This document shows positions 34,292-46,766 of a stretch of 64,000 nt of DNA, piece after piece. Numbering within the stretch: position 1 is the first letter of the stretch; the number at the start of each line of letters is the position of its first letter. The notes below the pieces were generated by a model that worked only from the letters and a program-made list of their open reading frames with translations, was not told the DNA's origin and searched no databases. The position numbers and the translations under genes were made by a program. Source of the stretch: Taenia hydatigena (Eukaryota; Platyhelminthes; Cestoda; Cyclophyllidea; Taeniidae); assembly GCA_036345935.2 (NCBI GenBank), contig JADWOT020001576.1:124666-188665 (forward strand). Direction: 5' to 3'.

Positions 34292-36134
34292 TCACACGAA
34301 CCAATTAGGGAGGGAGGAGGGTCCTTCTGCAGAAGGGAATAGACTACTAACGAACAACTGTTGTGCCAACAGTAGCATCGCATTCACGCAATGTCTACAA
34401 AGGGGGTTCGAACGCGCAGTATCGACCAGTTGATCGAGTGGCATGATGTCATTGGAGAGACGCGAATTAATCTTGTCCAGCTTCGTGGAGTCCAAATTGA
34501 TCAGGGTTTTCGCGATGTTTGGCGCCATATCGAGCGCTTCGACGACTTCATGTGCATCCGAGATGCGAATCACCTCATCAATGAGGGGTATTTTGGCGCG
34601 CACCAATTCTAGCTCCTCGTCTGTGAATATGAGCCTGCCAAGTGCAATTGCCTCCACCTCCACCTTCTCCTCATCGTCTGCAGGATGCTCCACCTCCACC
34701 TCCTGCTCCTCCGTTGCATTGGCCACTGGCGCTGCAGTCGTCATTGCTGCTGCAGGTGCATACTTCGCGAGTGAGGGCACTTTGGCCACAAGAGCCCTCA
34801 CCACCTCGTCATCCATGCCCCTCATGAATTCGTCAATGTTGGAGAGCTTGTGGAAGACCTCCTTCAACGTGGTGGAGGGCAGAGGGCAGAGAAGTGCACC
34901 AAATTTGGGCACATGCTGAGCGACGTAGTGAAGGGTGCTCGCCTCCATGTTGGTCAGAAGAGCTGACAGGTTCTGATGGTTCTCCACTACGTACTGAACG
35001 AAGCGTGGATCCAAGGTCAACAAGACATTGGCGAAGCGAGGCGAAATATTTGGCAGAGTGGACAAAATGTCATAAATGTAATTGATGGCTATGAATTGGA
35101 GCGTATCGTACTCGAGAGTAGAAGGCTCTGACGTTGTCGCGGTAGTGGGCTCCGCAGTGGTGGAGGTAGGCGCCGAAGTAGTAGTAGCAGTTATTGGCAT
35201 CGTAGTGGCAGTAGTAGTGGTAACGGTGGTAGTCATGACAGACTTGGATGTCTTAGCCACAGACCGTTGCTTCGCAGCATCGCACTTCCTGCCAACACAC
35301 TTCTGGCTGTGCGCATGAGGCATCTCACCATTACCACCACCATCACCATCACCACCCACGTGAGGCTCGACACTGAACATGATGCTGTCGATGTTTGGCA
35401 CGCTGGCAACGATGGATTGAAGAAGTGCAGGATCCATGCTTGCCACCACATCGTGGATGTTTGGCATCCATGAAACCATAGCTTGTAGAGCGTAAGGGTC
35501 CATGCTGGCGGCGTAAGCGCCGAATCCCGGCACGTACACCAGAGCAGATTGCAGCAGTGCAGGATCCACTGACATGAGGAGTTGACGCAAGTTGGGCATA
35601 TTGAGCAGCATTGATTGCTGTGTGTACCAAAGTAGCATGGAGTGGGGATGGGGGCTGCGACTGCACGGGAGGAGGATAAATGATGTGCTCAACATGACCA
35701 GTCACGGGGTCATACACACTGGTCCTCGCAAGCGAATACTCCTGCTCCCCGTTCGGCAACGCGCGCATAGGAGCATCATTGTCCTGCATGAACTTTATCA
35801 GTAGTAGAGCATCATCGCCCCGTACCTCACCCACTTTGACCCATTCGGCGCCCAAATCACTGCACAGTCCACTCGAAGCACAACTACTCCTCCACCCTGA
35901 TGGATGGCATTTGCCGTATTTGCATCCGCGCCAGTGATCACAGTTGGCAGCGTAGCAGCCTTGCATGCCGACGGCGCCACTGTCCCTTGCCTCCTGCATG
36001 GCCTTCTGCAGAAGGACAGTGTGCCCACCACCACCACCACCACACAACGACGGCAATTGTGGTAATTTTGGATAGCCAAAACCACCAACTGTGAGGTAGA
36101 CCAGCGCAACTACCACAACAACAGGCAGCCGCAT
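34292..36134 (-). pseudogene. Frameshifted copy of the 22-residue repeat secreted protein gene
   Basis: The minus-strand start ATG at 36134 and the signal peptide MRLPVVVVVALVYLTVGGFG match the intact gene. A net 17-base loss near 35611-35638, compared with D2, shifts the frame at the start of the first 22-residue repeat, so translation would end after 261 codons at 35349. The correct frame resumes at once and stays open through all later repeats. A second change, one extra T near 34405, removes the normal stop and extends the frame to 34292. Three other indels between the copies (in the RRR tract, the Thr tract and the acidic linker) are whole codons. It is a recent pseudogene unless splicing or another start rescues the 3' frame. 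Confidence 0.8.
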
Positions 36135-36169
36135 CGCGACGATATGATGCTCCTCAAATATGCTGCGTC

Positions 36170-36177
36170 TTTTTATA
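36170..36177 (-). promoter_or_regulatory. TATA box of the frameshifted repeat gene
   Basis: The minus strand reads TATAAAAA, starting 43 nt upstream of the ATG, the same as in D2. The promoter is therefore preserved although the reading frame is not. Confidence 0.75.
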
Positions 36178-36240
36178 CACCCATGTGAAAGGTGACAATT
36201 GGTTCCCTCGTCATGTCACACCTCACTCGCTCCTCTCCCA

Positions 36241-36287
36241 TCCATCCATCCATCCATCCATCCATCCACCCATCCATCCATCCATCC
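36241..36287. repeat. (TCCA)n microsatellite
   Basis: About a dozen TCCA units with one ACCC interruption. The matching tract in D2 (about 59570-59592, GGAT units) is roughly half as long. Confidence 0.9.
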
Positions 36288-36472
36288 GGCCGTCAGTCAT
36301 GGTGGCCTCATCTTCCACCCCCTTCCCCCTTTACTGCGAGCGGCCTTACAACGTGACGATTCGCCACGTACTATGAAACACGTGATGTGTCACGCCATTT
36401 GGCGTGTAAAGCATGAAACACACAAAATTGTGGCCATCTCTACTATTCTACTAGAATCATTGAAATCCCACC

Positions 36473-37034
36473 ATGCACTTACCAAGTGAGCGCATTCATA
36501 GCCAACGATTTACTGAGTCTATGCAGACCAACGACCACATCCACCTCATCATGCATACCTTAGTCTTATCCTGTCCCAAGGCTTCAATCGGTAGACTGCC
36601 ACTGCCTCGGGAATGCGGAGATCTGCTTACTATTGAGGCGCTGTGCAATCTCGCAAGCCTCACTTGCTACGTCCTTGGCACGAATGCTTTTCCTAATACG
36701 CATCTTCGCGGTGACGTGAGACGTGCACTTAGTGTCAACTGAGAATGCTCATGCAGTCATCACTGCATCTGTTGGTGATTTCGCCTCATCGGCATTTGGC
36801 ATTTGGCACGGCTATCGTGGGGTCTCCTCATCCACCAATGCAACCGCCTCCACGTTAGAGGCGTGGGACCAGCAACTCCGCACCAATCATCCCTCTTTTG
36901 GTTCATTTCGCTTTATTTGGGACGTTTGGGATGCAGTCTTCTTCCTACTAAGCAACACTGTGGGAAGTCAGAAAATGGGCAAGAAAACTAAACGAAGGGT
37001 CAAAAGGCGACATGTGCATGCCCAAGTAGCATGA
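36473..37034. other. Upstream DNA open on both strands
   Basis: On the plus strand, frames 36473-36742 and 36723-37034 are open in D1, but the D2 copy has a Leu-to-stop change in the first and a Trp-to-stop plus a 1-base deletion in the second. On the opposite strand D2 has open runs (for example MRIRKSIRAKDRASKVCEIA from 59158) and D1 has stops in part of them. No domain is recognised on either strand, so whether anything is coded is undecided. It lies head-to-head with the repeat gene. Confidence 0.3.
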
Positions 37035-37141
37035 AGCACTGCCACCAAGAGAGATGCTGCGGTGCCGCACTACTCACATTTCAGTCACGTTGGCTCATTG
37101 ACTCATACTCACGTGACATGGTGAGGGTGGAATTTGCTTGA

Positions 37142-37645
37142 TCAACACTTGCTGACGATTGTGAAATGAACGTGAGTAATATGAATCCTGAGATATCCGG
37201 ACGATGAGTCATCCGACTGCTCCATCTGGTCAGCTGAGTTGGACTTCGTTCGCAAACCAACTCGTGCAGCTGCGAAACCTAGTTTGTGTACGGGGAGAAC
37301 GGGGTGAGGAGGTGGATTTTTGACGTCAAACATCACTTTGATGTCGGGACGTTTCACATCTAGATGACAATGTCCTCATCCCTGTCGTTACGCGGACAGA
37401 CATTCTGCCTCCGTTATTGGAGTAGCGGTTAATAGGGAAAGCAATATGAGCCCCGTTGAAAGAACTAAATCAGGTTGTACCGTGACGACAGCGTTGCACG
37501 AAGCTGCATTGTCACAATTAGAGGGTTTGACCATCATGGCAATCCACTTCGTGGAGAAATGAGAGGATTCGGCCACCACCGCAGCCCGAGTATCAAAAAG
37601 CCTAATTGTGCAAGAGTGAAGCAGCCTCAGTTTGCAGCTCCTCAA
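37142..37645 (-). other. Pair of conserved open frames of unknown status
   Basis: Minus-strand frames 37388-37645 and 37142-37357 are both also open in D2 (58241-58474 and 58505-58720), and a 24-base difference between copies keeps the frame. They are separated by a 32-nt GTAA...CTAG segment that does not join them into one frame. Nothing known is recognised; a small gene or chance are both possible. Confidence 0.3.
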
Positions 37646-37770
37646 TTATGCTAACAGGTGCAGTGAGCCAGCTGCGTCAAAATGGGAGGGAATCGGATTA
37701 CTTTTTAGGCCTTAAACTAAACAGCTCTGGCATGATTACGGAAATGGTCGAACCTTTGTTTGGGGAATCG

Positions 37771-39429
37771 TGGTCTGAGTCAGCATCTGACCTGACCGTG
37801 GCCCATGACTCACCAGCTCAGCTGCGATGTCTTGTTTGAGTTGGAGGACAATGAATTGAAGGCATGCATTGTGAGGCCACCCAACACCTCCACACGTATG
37901 AGCGTCGGTCTTGGCATTACTCTCCTTCCCACTGCTCTCGCGACTAACATTCACACGCTCCGCGATCTCTGTGTCAATCACGCCTCTACTACCGTCAGTG
38001 TCATGCAAGCTTACCGCATTTGTCGCCCTCACGTCCATTTTCCTCGTCTAACAAATTGCAAATGCGTTAGGCCAATCCTCATGTAAAACGAAGGATTCTG
38101 TGTTTGTAAATGATTAAACGCGTTGTTCTGTAATGCACTAGTTGTTGGCTTAACTCGACACTGTGTTTACGGGAGCACTCAAGACTGCATACGCCTCTGC
38201 AATTCCTCTAGTAAAATGACCATCTGGGTGTGAGTGTAATGCCACAGCCTACTCCACGTCGTCGATACCTACTCTGCTCTTCCATCATGGCTTTGTTCGT
38301 CTTTGGGAAAGACTTGTGACGATATCATCCCTTGGGATTAATTGTGAAATGCTTTGTGTGGCGTTAGTGAGTGGATCAGTTACACTGTGATCCCGATCTG
38401 TGCGAGGTATCCACCAATGCCTCAGTTGTGGCGAGAAGGTAGCTGTGCCGTTTGATTAACCTTGTGTGGGTGTGCGTAGCCGAAAATGACATCCTTCTTA
38501 AAGTGGACGTCATGCTTCGATTAGGAGGAATGAAGAAGTGGTAGTGAATAGCAGGGTTAAATGAGCAGTAGTGGGGCTAGAGTTGTGTTGTAGGAGAGAC
38601 TTGTTTCAGCCGTGAGATTTGAATGAACGAGAGGGTTGTTGGATTTCTTCCTAATCATGGGAGCAAGTCAGCATTGGCCTTCGAGGAGGTGGGGTGTTGT
38701 GAGCATAGTAGGCGACATCTAGTCAGGCTCTCGGATGGAACCATTTGTTGCACAAAGCAACGTCTTAAGCACTTGATCATCCAGGTTGAATGAAAGACTG
38801 GTAGAAGAAGGAGAAGGCGGAGTCCATAGGCGAACACAGTCTTGAGAGAAGGTTGTGCACTTTCAAATGTAGTCAGCAATCTGTTGGGAGAAGCTGTGCA
38901 GTTGTTGAGAACGGCCGGTCAGATGGCATTTGCAAGTGGAGGAATATTGGCATTGATAAGACTAAGGTAGGTAAACTCAGCTGCTCAGACAATTTTCAAA
39001 TAAAGGCTGCATCGCGTCGCAACTGAATGTACCACCAAATTGTATATTCACCTCTTCCCCATTCAGTCCCCGTAGAAGTGGAATGTCGTGTCGCCTCACT
39101 TCGTCTCCCCTACTCAATCGATGTGTCGCAGCTGTGCTGATGGGGGTCGCGAATCGCGTTTAGGTCAGCCGATGAGCTGAAACATTGAGAGAGAACTAGC
39201 AGAACCCTGTTCATTATCTGCATGAACAGTGACTATACACACTGCCTGCCCACCTACCAACAAGCAGTGAGAATGTCTGGAGTTAGACGTGATGGTCGTC
39301 CTTAACGAAGATGTCTATCCACTTTGTTTACTTACACTAGGAAGTGGATTTGCAGCCGTGTAACTGGTTGCAATAAAAGCTGCATATTAGCTGGTAAGAA
39401 GGTGCCTGTGGTTGATTCGCAATAAATGT
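37771..39429. other. Unassigned stretch
   Basis: Open frames at 37736-38086 overlap on both strands without known motifs. A segment near 38340-38430 loosely resembles 61800-61880. No gene supported. Confidence 0.3.
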
Positions 39430-39850
39430 TGACCAACACAAAACGCACACACGTACAGCTTAGACGTACTAACTTCGTTCATTTCTACGGCTTAGAGAAT
39501 GAAAGGGAGGTTTCGCAGTCCTCACACTCCGTTTTGCGTAACGTGTCAATGTCGAAATCCTCACGCCTCCCCATGTATGACAAAAATACTTGCGCCTAGG
39601 ACACCAAAACAGTTTTATTAGATTAAATCCATGTTGATCCATTTAAGCAGATTATCGTTTCAAAAGATTCAACAATTGGTAGAGCTTTGCATAAATTGAA
39701 ATTCAAGGCTACGCACTGCACTATAAGGACGTTCAGTTGCCAGATCTTGTAAATAACGCATGAGGCGATGAGAGAGCTTGTGACATCATCAGTGAGTGTA
39801 GGAACATCGGTTGCGTTCTAAGAGACGCATTTTTGGTAAAACGGAATTCG
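39430..39850 (-). mobile_element. Retroelement relic, 5' part, minus strand
   Basis: The reverse complement matches the 5' part of the other copies (GTTGGTCAACATT, GATGATGTCACAAGC, TGACGAATTCCG). It is truncated before the protease-like region. Confidence 0.5.
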
Positions 39851-39944
39851 TCATCGTTACTGCTACGGTGACCCTACGCAATTGTGTAATAAATCAGATC
39901 TGCTGAATGTAATGTCATGTGTAAGATTGGGCTGAGAAGAGTGG

Positions 39945-40200
39945 TGGAGAATGGCGTTCAGAATATGCAAATACCTTAGTGTGAAGGATTTGGTGAAAGT
40001 GTGCAACACCATCCCTGACTGGCAATAAACTTTGTTATATTTGCGCACTGTATAAACAGCTACATTCCTGCGAAATTTGTTACACGTTTTGCCATGTTAC
40101 ATCAGTACATCGTGCTTCACATCGAATGGCATCCATTAGTACACTACACGTGTACGGCAGAACTTATTGGTATGCGATGCGACTGCTCTATATGCAGTAA
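39945..40200 (+). pseudogene. F-box relic followed by U3
   Basis: The frame at about 39950-40025 reads MAFRICKYLSVKDLVKVC and NTIPDWQ and then a stop, matching the family F-box. The following bases up to 40200 match the internal region of the block B relic (GTACGGCAGAA, GCGACTGCT). Promoter and first exon are missing. Confidence 0.55.
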
Positions 40201-40264
40201 GGTAATTCAGATCACTCAACGTGGCACTTCTCTCTATACCCCAATTTTCTTATTCAAAACATGC

Positions 40265-40440
40265 TAAAACGAATGCTGGAAGGAAAACTTATCACCATGG
40301 TTGGTGATCCGAAGCCATGTGCGGCCGCCGTTTTGGTATTCACCATGAGACGGCATCGCGTAACATCCGGAAATCACGCATTCTGCGTGATAAAGTCGTA
40401 ACAAAGTTAGCACAGGGCTGCATGATTTGGTTGTGCTAGA
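40265..40440 (+). repeat. U3 unit (partial)
   Basis: Carries GGTGATCCGAAGCCATGTGC and TTTTGGTATTCACCATGAGA, matching the U3 unit at 30240. It runs up to the breakpoint with A' at about 40445, so the A' duplication inserted or ended here. Confidence 0.5.
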
Positions 40441-41279
40441 ATACTGGTAATCATTAAAACCATCGCTAGGACCTAAGTTGCATTTTAAAAGCACCAGGAT
40501 CCATGAGGAAATCGTACTCAAGTTACTACAGGATTTACACAAGGGAAAATCCGATTAAAGACGTTTTAAAAACAATTGGATGATTCCCATCACACCTGCA
40601 ATTATTTTGAAATAGCGCAACACCTCTTGTCAACTTCGTGGAATGTTGGCATGCTTAGTTAATTCGGATATTCTGGAGGACGGTTTATGCAAAGAAAGGG
40701 CCTCATTTCACAGACCTAAATTCTTACTTAAAATTGCGCTTCAAAGCTTTCCCATGAATTGAGCCCATTTTGCCAACTAGCACTTTGTTTGATGCAACAC
40801 GCGCAAACCGCAAATTACGAAAGTTGTATGCGCTTAATAAATACAGGGTAGGCAGCAGTTTAATAGCTGCGAATGCGCATTTTCACGTATACTGAAAAAA
40901 AAGTGATATAAAACCTCAATAATAATAATAACTTAAGATCCACTTTATGCAGGGTCAGTCCCTGAGGCATTGAAGCAGGTGCTGATAGTCCCCTGACAAT
41001 TCGGTAAGCTCAGCAAACACACGAAACCTAGACACATCAACGGAGGAGAGTGAAGCCTATTTGCATCAAAACCAGGTACTGGGTAAACGTCACTAAACTG
41101 CAATGGCTTGAGTGAGGGGATGCGTTACTTAGCAGCCGATCAGGCTTTCTTGGCTGGTAGAATGAAATTGAGGGTCTTTAAGCTTTTTTAATGCAGAAAA
41201 GCTGAGTACTTAAGACAGCAGAATATTAGCCATAGTCCTACGCGCATTTACATTTGTGTCGAGCATAACCTTTGTCATT

Positions 41280-42760
41280 CACCGTTTACACAATAATATG
41301 GTCTGCCTTCTGCCCATTTCCGACACCCCAACTTGCCAGTGTCCTAACTTCAAATCCATTATAGAGATCTCTTGTGGCCATGACAGTGGTTTTTGAATGA
41401 GCTGGATGAAGTGACGGAAGGCAGTGATCGTTGATCACTGACCTTTCTCTTGTTAGAGTAACTGGTAAGACCCATGACGACTTTGATGGTTCCATGAACT
41501 CGTCTTTGACCAACCCTTCCCCCAAGTGACGCACTTCCTCTTAAAGTGCGCATGCTCTGCATCAGACAGACTGGCAGATTGGTCTACTTTCACTGGTGTC
41601 CGCTGCATTTTCACTGGTACATGTTTTTTGCAGCTTCACCACAACATTCCAGTTCATTCATTTTGTTGTCGATGACGTGGGTATTGAGCTGGCTGTCGAG
41701 CCTGCAGTGTCTTGGGGGCAGAGATGGAATCTTCTTCACAATCAAGGATGGAATTAAGAAGCCGAGACTCACATTAACACTCGAATCTACACAAATTCCA
41801 GATTCCACCTCCTTGTTGCCGTCTCCTCCTCTTCTCATCAACTTAGTCTGTTCAATGGTGACTGCATGCTATTCTCGGCACAAAGAGCGAAGATCGCATC
41901 CGAGTTGAGGACGAACTAGGGTGGAGGTGTTACTGCATCTGCATGAATGAAAATAACCGATCAGAGCAGGCAGGATGGGAAGATGGAAGCTTGCCTAACT
42001 CGGACTGAAACGCAGAGAGCCTTAAAATGAGACTGTTAGGTGTGGTTGAGAAGTCGTCCTAGCTCATTAGCATTGGCCACACTTTTGATCCTTCTTGTTG
42101 AAGATATAGTCATCTCACCATGCGAGTTGCTGCTCTCCTTTACCAAATCGTGTAGGCGAAATTCTCTAATCACTGTTGCAATGACTCGCAACTGCACTGT
42201 TTCGCCTTCTGCGCATTTAAGATCTTTCAAACATAGCATTTACATTCTGTTTAGTGGGTAGCTCAAAATCATTTGTACTTTAAACTGCTCCTTTAATTTC
42301 GTGGTTGAATGGGGTGATTGCGGCATACGGGCACATTGAAATTTGACCAACACACAAGACCCCGGCTCAGACGTGCTAGCTTCTTCCATTTGCATGGCTG
42401 ATGGGGAAAGGGAAGTTTTACAGACCTAAATCCTTATTCAGCAGGGCGTTTTAATGTCGTGGTCTCACGCCTTAATCGCATGATAGCCGTTTACCCCCAG
42501 GCTGTCGAAATATTTTTATTATTTTGTAGCCATGCTAATTAGTTTTTGTAGATTATCGTTTCAAAGCATTAAACAAGGAGTAGGGCTTCATATGTATTAA
42601 AATTCTAAAGTTTGCACAGCACTAGAGGGACGTCTAATTTCCAGATCTGGTAAACAACCCATAAAGTGATGAGGAAGCTTGTGGTATTATCGGTGTATGC
42701 AGGAACGTCAGCTGCATCTAAGGAGAAAGATTTTTAGTTAAGTAGAAGTCATCGTATTTG
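41280..42760 (-). mobile_element. Decayed Ty3/gypsy-type retroelement (copy in A')
   Basis: Mirror of 2780-4260. The minus strand keeps the RT opening (KDEFMEPSKSSWVLP) and, one frame over from 41359, MDLKLGHWQVGVSEM. The upstream open frame at 41611-41841 keeps LIPSLIVKKIPSLPPRHC, also readable in A. Frameshifts are in the same places as in A, so decay preceded duplication of the block. Confidence 0.6.
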
Positions 42761-43492
42761 CTACTCTCGTCACAGTGCAGCGTTCTTTCTGGGCAATCAT
42801 GCTAATTTGGACATGCGCGAGCATGGAAACCCATGAATTACACTCTCCATTTCCACCGAAAGACCGAACGACCAAAATCCAACCAAATCCTCCTGCAGAC
42901 TTCCACTAAATGCAAAATACAATTCATCCGCTACTCATGCAAGCATTTCTACGTCTCTAGCAACATCTAGCCCAAACCATGAATCTTAATTTGGATCAAG
43001 CCACAATTTGATGCAGAACTGCAACCATTTCCACAGTCCGCCACATATGAATAGATGGACCTCTGTTGACACTGTGTGAGAACACTGGCTAAGCATGAGG
43101 TAGGAAACGTCTGTTGGGTTCCCCAGTCAGTCTTGCGGTACCTCGACAAACGCTTATGAGGTGGTTCGTGGAATGAGACATGGTGTCAATGGGGCGGTTA
43201 GCATGCAATCAAATCACAAGTGATGTTTGGCTGTGACACTGTTGTGCGAGACTTTGCAGCAATAATTGTTTGCGCAAAATGAGTGAGAAGTGGATTGAAC
43301 TGACAGGACACATCGTGTGGCGGAATGTGTGCGCATGTGTCAGTTTGCGGCATCCCATGTCATCGGACAAGGGAGTCATTCAGGCCATGGTGGTTGCGAG
43401 AACTTCTAATCACACGACATGAAACGAGCCAATGTGCCAACGCCATTGTGAGTTTAACTCCATGGCCCCTTCCTCCCCTTCCACATTGTCAG

Positions 43493-43500
43493 TATTTAAG
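43493..43500 (+). promoter_or_regulatory. TATA-like box of the A' F-box copy
   Basis: TATTTAAG, starting 56 nt upstream of the ATG at 43549, followed by CCTCGCCATCTCTG as in the other members. Confidence 0.6.
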
Positions 43501-43548
43501 CCTCGCCATCTCTGACTTACAGTCAACCTACGATAGCATTCTTCCGAT

Positions 43549-44634
43549 ATGGTGGATACCAGAAGCACCATTTTACATTTTCTTGTCTCTTTATCCTCAC
43601 CACTTCTCATTTAGTGCTTTCCATCACTTCTCTGCCATTACAATTCCTTTATTCCATTTTCATGCCACTCACGATTGCATGCTTTCGTTTCACCTTAGAG
43701 GCAGCGCAAAATCAGGGAACTCCCAGCTGAATTGGCACTCAAGCTATGCGAATTCCTTAGTGTGGAGGACATGGTGAATGCTTGCAACGCCATCCCCAAC
43801 TGGCGATGGATACTATCCAGACGACGATCAACAGAAGCGATGCGCCATTACGTCAATAATTGGAGGTGGCTCGACAAGCATCTGTGTTGCCTCCTATTTT
43901 CCGAAAACCCACCACGTATCGGCAGGAACTTACTTCCTGCGATTGAATATCGCCTAAACAAAATGAGATCTTTCCAGCATTATTCGATTTAATCAAGCCA
44001 ATCCTCTTCTCAGCAGTTTATTCATTGCTGCCTAATATTCAGTGCTCATGTATTGCATTCCACTCGGCTCTACGACCAATCGTATCACCTAAATATTTTT
44101 GCCACCATACTTCTTGATGAATCACTAAGGCGTACCCCGTATATCATAGATAACATCGAGTTCAAAATGTTTATCCATGATGCTCACGCGAATGGAGGAG
44201 GCGGCACGATATGTTACTATAAATATGAAGAAAGGAAATTCAAAGGTGATATCCTGGACTACAACTGCTACGTATTCCTCATGGATCCGGAATTTCGTTC
44301 CAGAGATCAGCTACTGCGCCTCCTGGACGCCATCAGGCCGCATCAAATATTAACCATAGCAATCTTGCCACGCCATTCTGACGATGCAATTAGTGATATG
44401 CAACTCTTTGCAAATTTCATTGCGAGTTTCGACAACTTCGTGGATTGCCCACTTGCTACTACTGCGGTAGATTGGAGATTGTTTTGTGTCAGGAGAATTG
44501 GGACTGGATGCTACAACTTGGCGGAGATACTGCAATTCGTTCATTACGACTTCCAGTTGAAGGCTATCCACAGAAGATGCAGGAGCACAGGCGCTCCATC
44601 CAAGTATAGAGCTCTTGAAATACGTTACTTGTAA
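43549..44634 (+). pseudogene. F-box gene copy with one premature stop
   Basis: The start ATG (43549-43551) is followed by donor GTGGAT and a 147-nt intron ending CACCTTAG; exon 2 runs 43699-44634. F-box residues (ELPAEL, VEDM, NWRWI) are intact. A single CAA-to-TAA change at about 43990 stops translation about 98 residues into exon 2; the frame is open again right after it to the normal end. Coding length equals the intact twin. Amino-acid differences cluster around the glycine-rich GGGGTI segment and the FPRR segment. It would encode an F-box-only fragment if translated, or the full protein with readthrough. Confidence 0.75.
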
Positions 44635-44637
44635 TAT

Positions 44638-46766
44638 GCGCCAAAATACACTACGTTTTTGCGACTCACTTTGTTTTTCTTCTCAACTATATTGGTGGCT
44701 CTCGGCACATCTTTCGTGAGCTCACATTCTCAAGCTGAAACAATGCAATAATGCTCCTATATTCTCGTGTTAAATCACTTGCCATGTCTGGTGGAGGAAT
44801 TAAAAGGCACACGCGTTATTCGAAGGATTGTAGTGCGAGGATTCGGCGACTCAATGCTTGAAGCGTGTTTCCACCTAGTCAAAGGCTTTGCAGTTTCGCG
44901 TACGGCAATCTGGCATTGTTGATATCATTTATTAGGAAATGATATCAACGCACCTGTTAAAAATTGCAGTTTAAATAGGTTATTCACACTGGATGACATG
45001 GCAGAACTAAGTATGTTGTCGTGAGTGTAAAGTAGGCCCGTCAATTCACCCCTTCGACTTGTCGATTCGTTAACTCCCACATCTGTTGCGCAAGATCTGC
45101 GGGCACATTACTAGGTAATAGCTAGCTTCCATTGCCTCAGCATACTTCTCCTTCTTTCTTTGCTTTTATCGCTCCACACTTAGTCGTTTCTTTATTTCTA
45201 TGACCGAATTTCATTTATTTGCTTTTCACATCGCTCACCGTAACACATGATTTGCCATGCAATAAATCAAGTGTAAAACCACATGTTTTATCCCATTTGG
45301 CAAATTCGTCGATGTATCGAAAGTGGTGATAATCTGCATGGATGATGAATGCTTTTATCATGGCGGTGATCTACTGCCGCGAGTCAGCATGGACAAGCAT
45401 TTCGTTCAGCCGCAGAATTGAGACATCGTATGTCTGTAAATCTAAACTCCTCGTAGTTGTTCGTCGTTGTGCGTTCAGTGTTTGGAGTAGGCTCATGTTA
45501 AAACGCGCACAATGGGAAAGTGGACGCCTTAGTTTTGTCAAAACCAAGGACACCAAGTCCAGGTCTTCTACGAAAGTCATTGACTTTCTTTAAGAGCACA
45601 TATTCGAGTCGACGTCTACACACTGAGCTCCACCACACAAGCTTCTGTGGCTACACTGACCATGCAATTTGGAATGTGTATGCACCAAAGTGGAAGGAGA
45701 ACCACTTTAAGATGATCTTGGTTAATCTGCACCTATTTCCTCTACGAGCTGCTGCCCCTGCTGCTTAAGTTTGCATACCAAAGGACCGCAGCAATTAATC
45801 TCTAGTTAATGAAGTTAGCCAACATCCAATCGATACGCCACTCGCTCAGCGAGTGTATTGTCGTAGCCGAACGACTCAGCCACCCTTAACCTTACACCTC
45901 CCAAGCTCAGCAGGCAGTAACACCATAAACTTCTTTCAAAACAAAGCCACCACGTACGCAGTTAACAACAGAAATATGGGAATCAGCTGAATTCCCACAA
46001 ACCACCGCAGTAAATGCTTGCCATACTTTCACGTCATCATTACCATTGGCAGCATATTCACCACGCTAAACAGAGTGCAGGGAAAAGTTTATTTCTTGAT
46101 TAGAACGTAAAACCTTAAGGAAGGCATGATTGTTCAAATAATAATTCTTTGTTTGAAGACCTTATGTATTGCATCGATACACGCTTCCAACATGTCCTTA
46201 CACTTTGAAATGGCCTGGCGTTATTTGTCTTAAGGTTTTAAATTTGTTAATGAATTGGGCAAATGCTCCACGCAAACCAGATTTCTGCTTAGGCTACTTA
46301 ACTGCAGAGCTAAACCATTAAAAGCCCCTTTTTCTCATGTGAGTTTACTTTCTGAACCCCGTGCAACGTTAATTGACTCACGAAATCAGAAAGTGATAAA
46401 TGTTCGGATGAGTGGGCTGGTTATTGCCTAAATTTACCCATAATAAAAGGAAGAACGCCCATATTTGACAGTGGAAGTAATATTTTAAACACATGCTTAC
46501 GCTAAAGACTAGTCAGCCAACACTCACAAGCGAGCAATTAAACACGAATTTTTATAGCTGTACAAGGTCTTGCACTTCGTATGCCCCAATCGGATGGTTG
46601 GAACTCATTTGGACTTTAGGATAGGTCGAATCGCAAAACAAGATTCCCTTTACTTGAGAAGATCTGTTAGTGAGAGAGAAATATAAACTTTACACTTTAG
46701 CATTGGACACGAGTAATAGATGCACGTGCATAAATGCAGGCCTAGACACGCAGCAAAACAATTCTT
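44638..46766. other. 3' flank of A' F-box copy and unassigned DNA
   Basis: Up to 45495 this mirrors 1-840. Beyond that no match was seen. Open frames at 45342-45768 overlap on both strands and show nothing known. A direct repeat GATATCATTT...GATATCA lies at about 44919-44948. Confidence 0.35.

Larger units (their letters stand above)
34183..37770 (-). repeat. Inverted duplication D, left arm (D1)
   Basis: The reverse complement matches 58116-61666 along its length with few differences. Homology ends sharply near 34183 and near 37770. It carries a frameshifted copy of the 22-residue repeat gene, its TATA box and upstream open-frame-rich DNA. The arms are about 20 kb apart. Confidence 0.92.
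40445..45495. repeat. Arm A' of the 5-kb inverted duplication
   Basis: The reverse complement matches 1-5055. It contains the inverted retroelement relic and the nonsense-mutated F-box copy. The F-box exon 2 is 936 bases in both arms with no indel. The outer end near 45495 coincides with window base 1, so the repeat probably continues beyond it on the left. Confidence 0.9.

Noticed and set aside
34443..35318. Long open frames on the plus strand opposite the D1 repeat gene (and minus-strand ones at 60936-61460 in D2)
   Set aside because: They are antisense shadows. The composition (Ser, Val and Pro runs) follows from the repeat and Thr codons on the true strand.
36185..36489. Open frames rich in [10 protein letters not shown]
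   Set aside because: These are translations of the TCCA microsatellite; the length differs between D1 and D2 without regard to frame.
36560..37034. Possible intron joining the two plus-strand frames upstream of the repeat gene
   Set aside because: The only donor-acceptor pair that joins them is 22 nt apart, too short to be credible.
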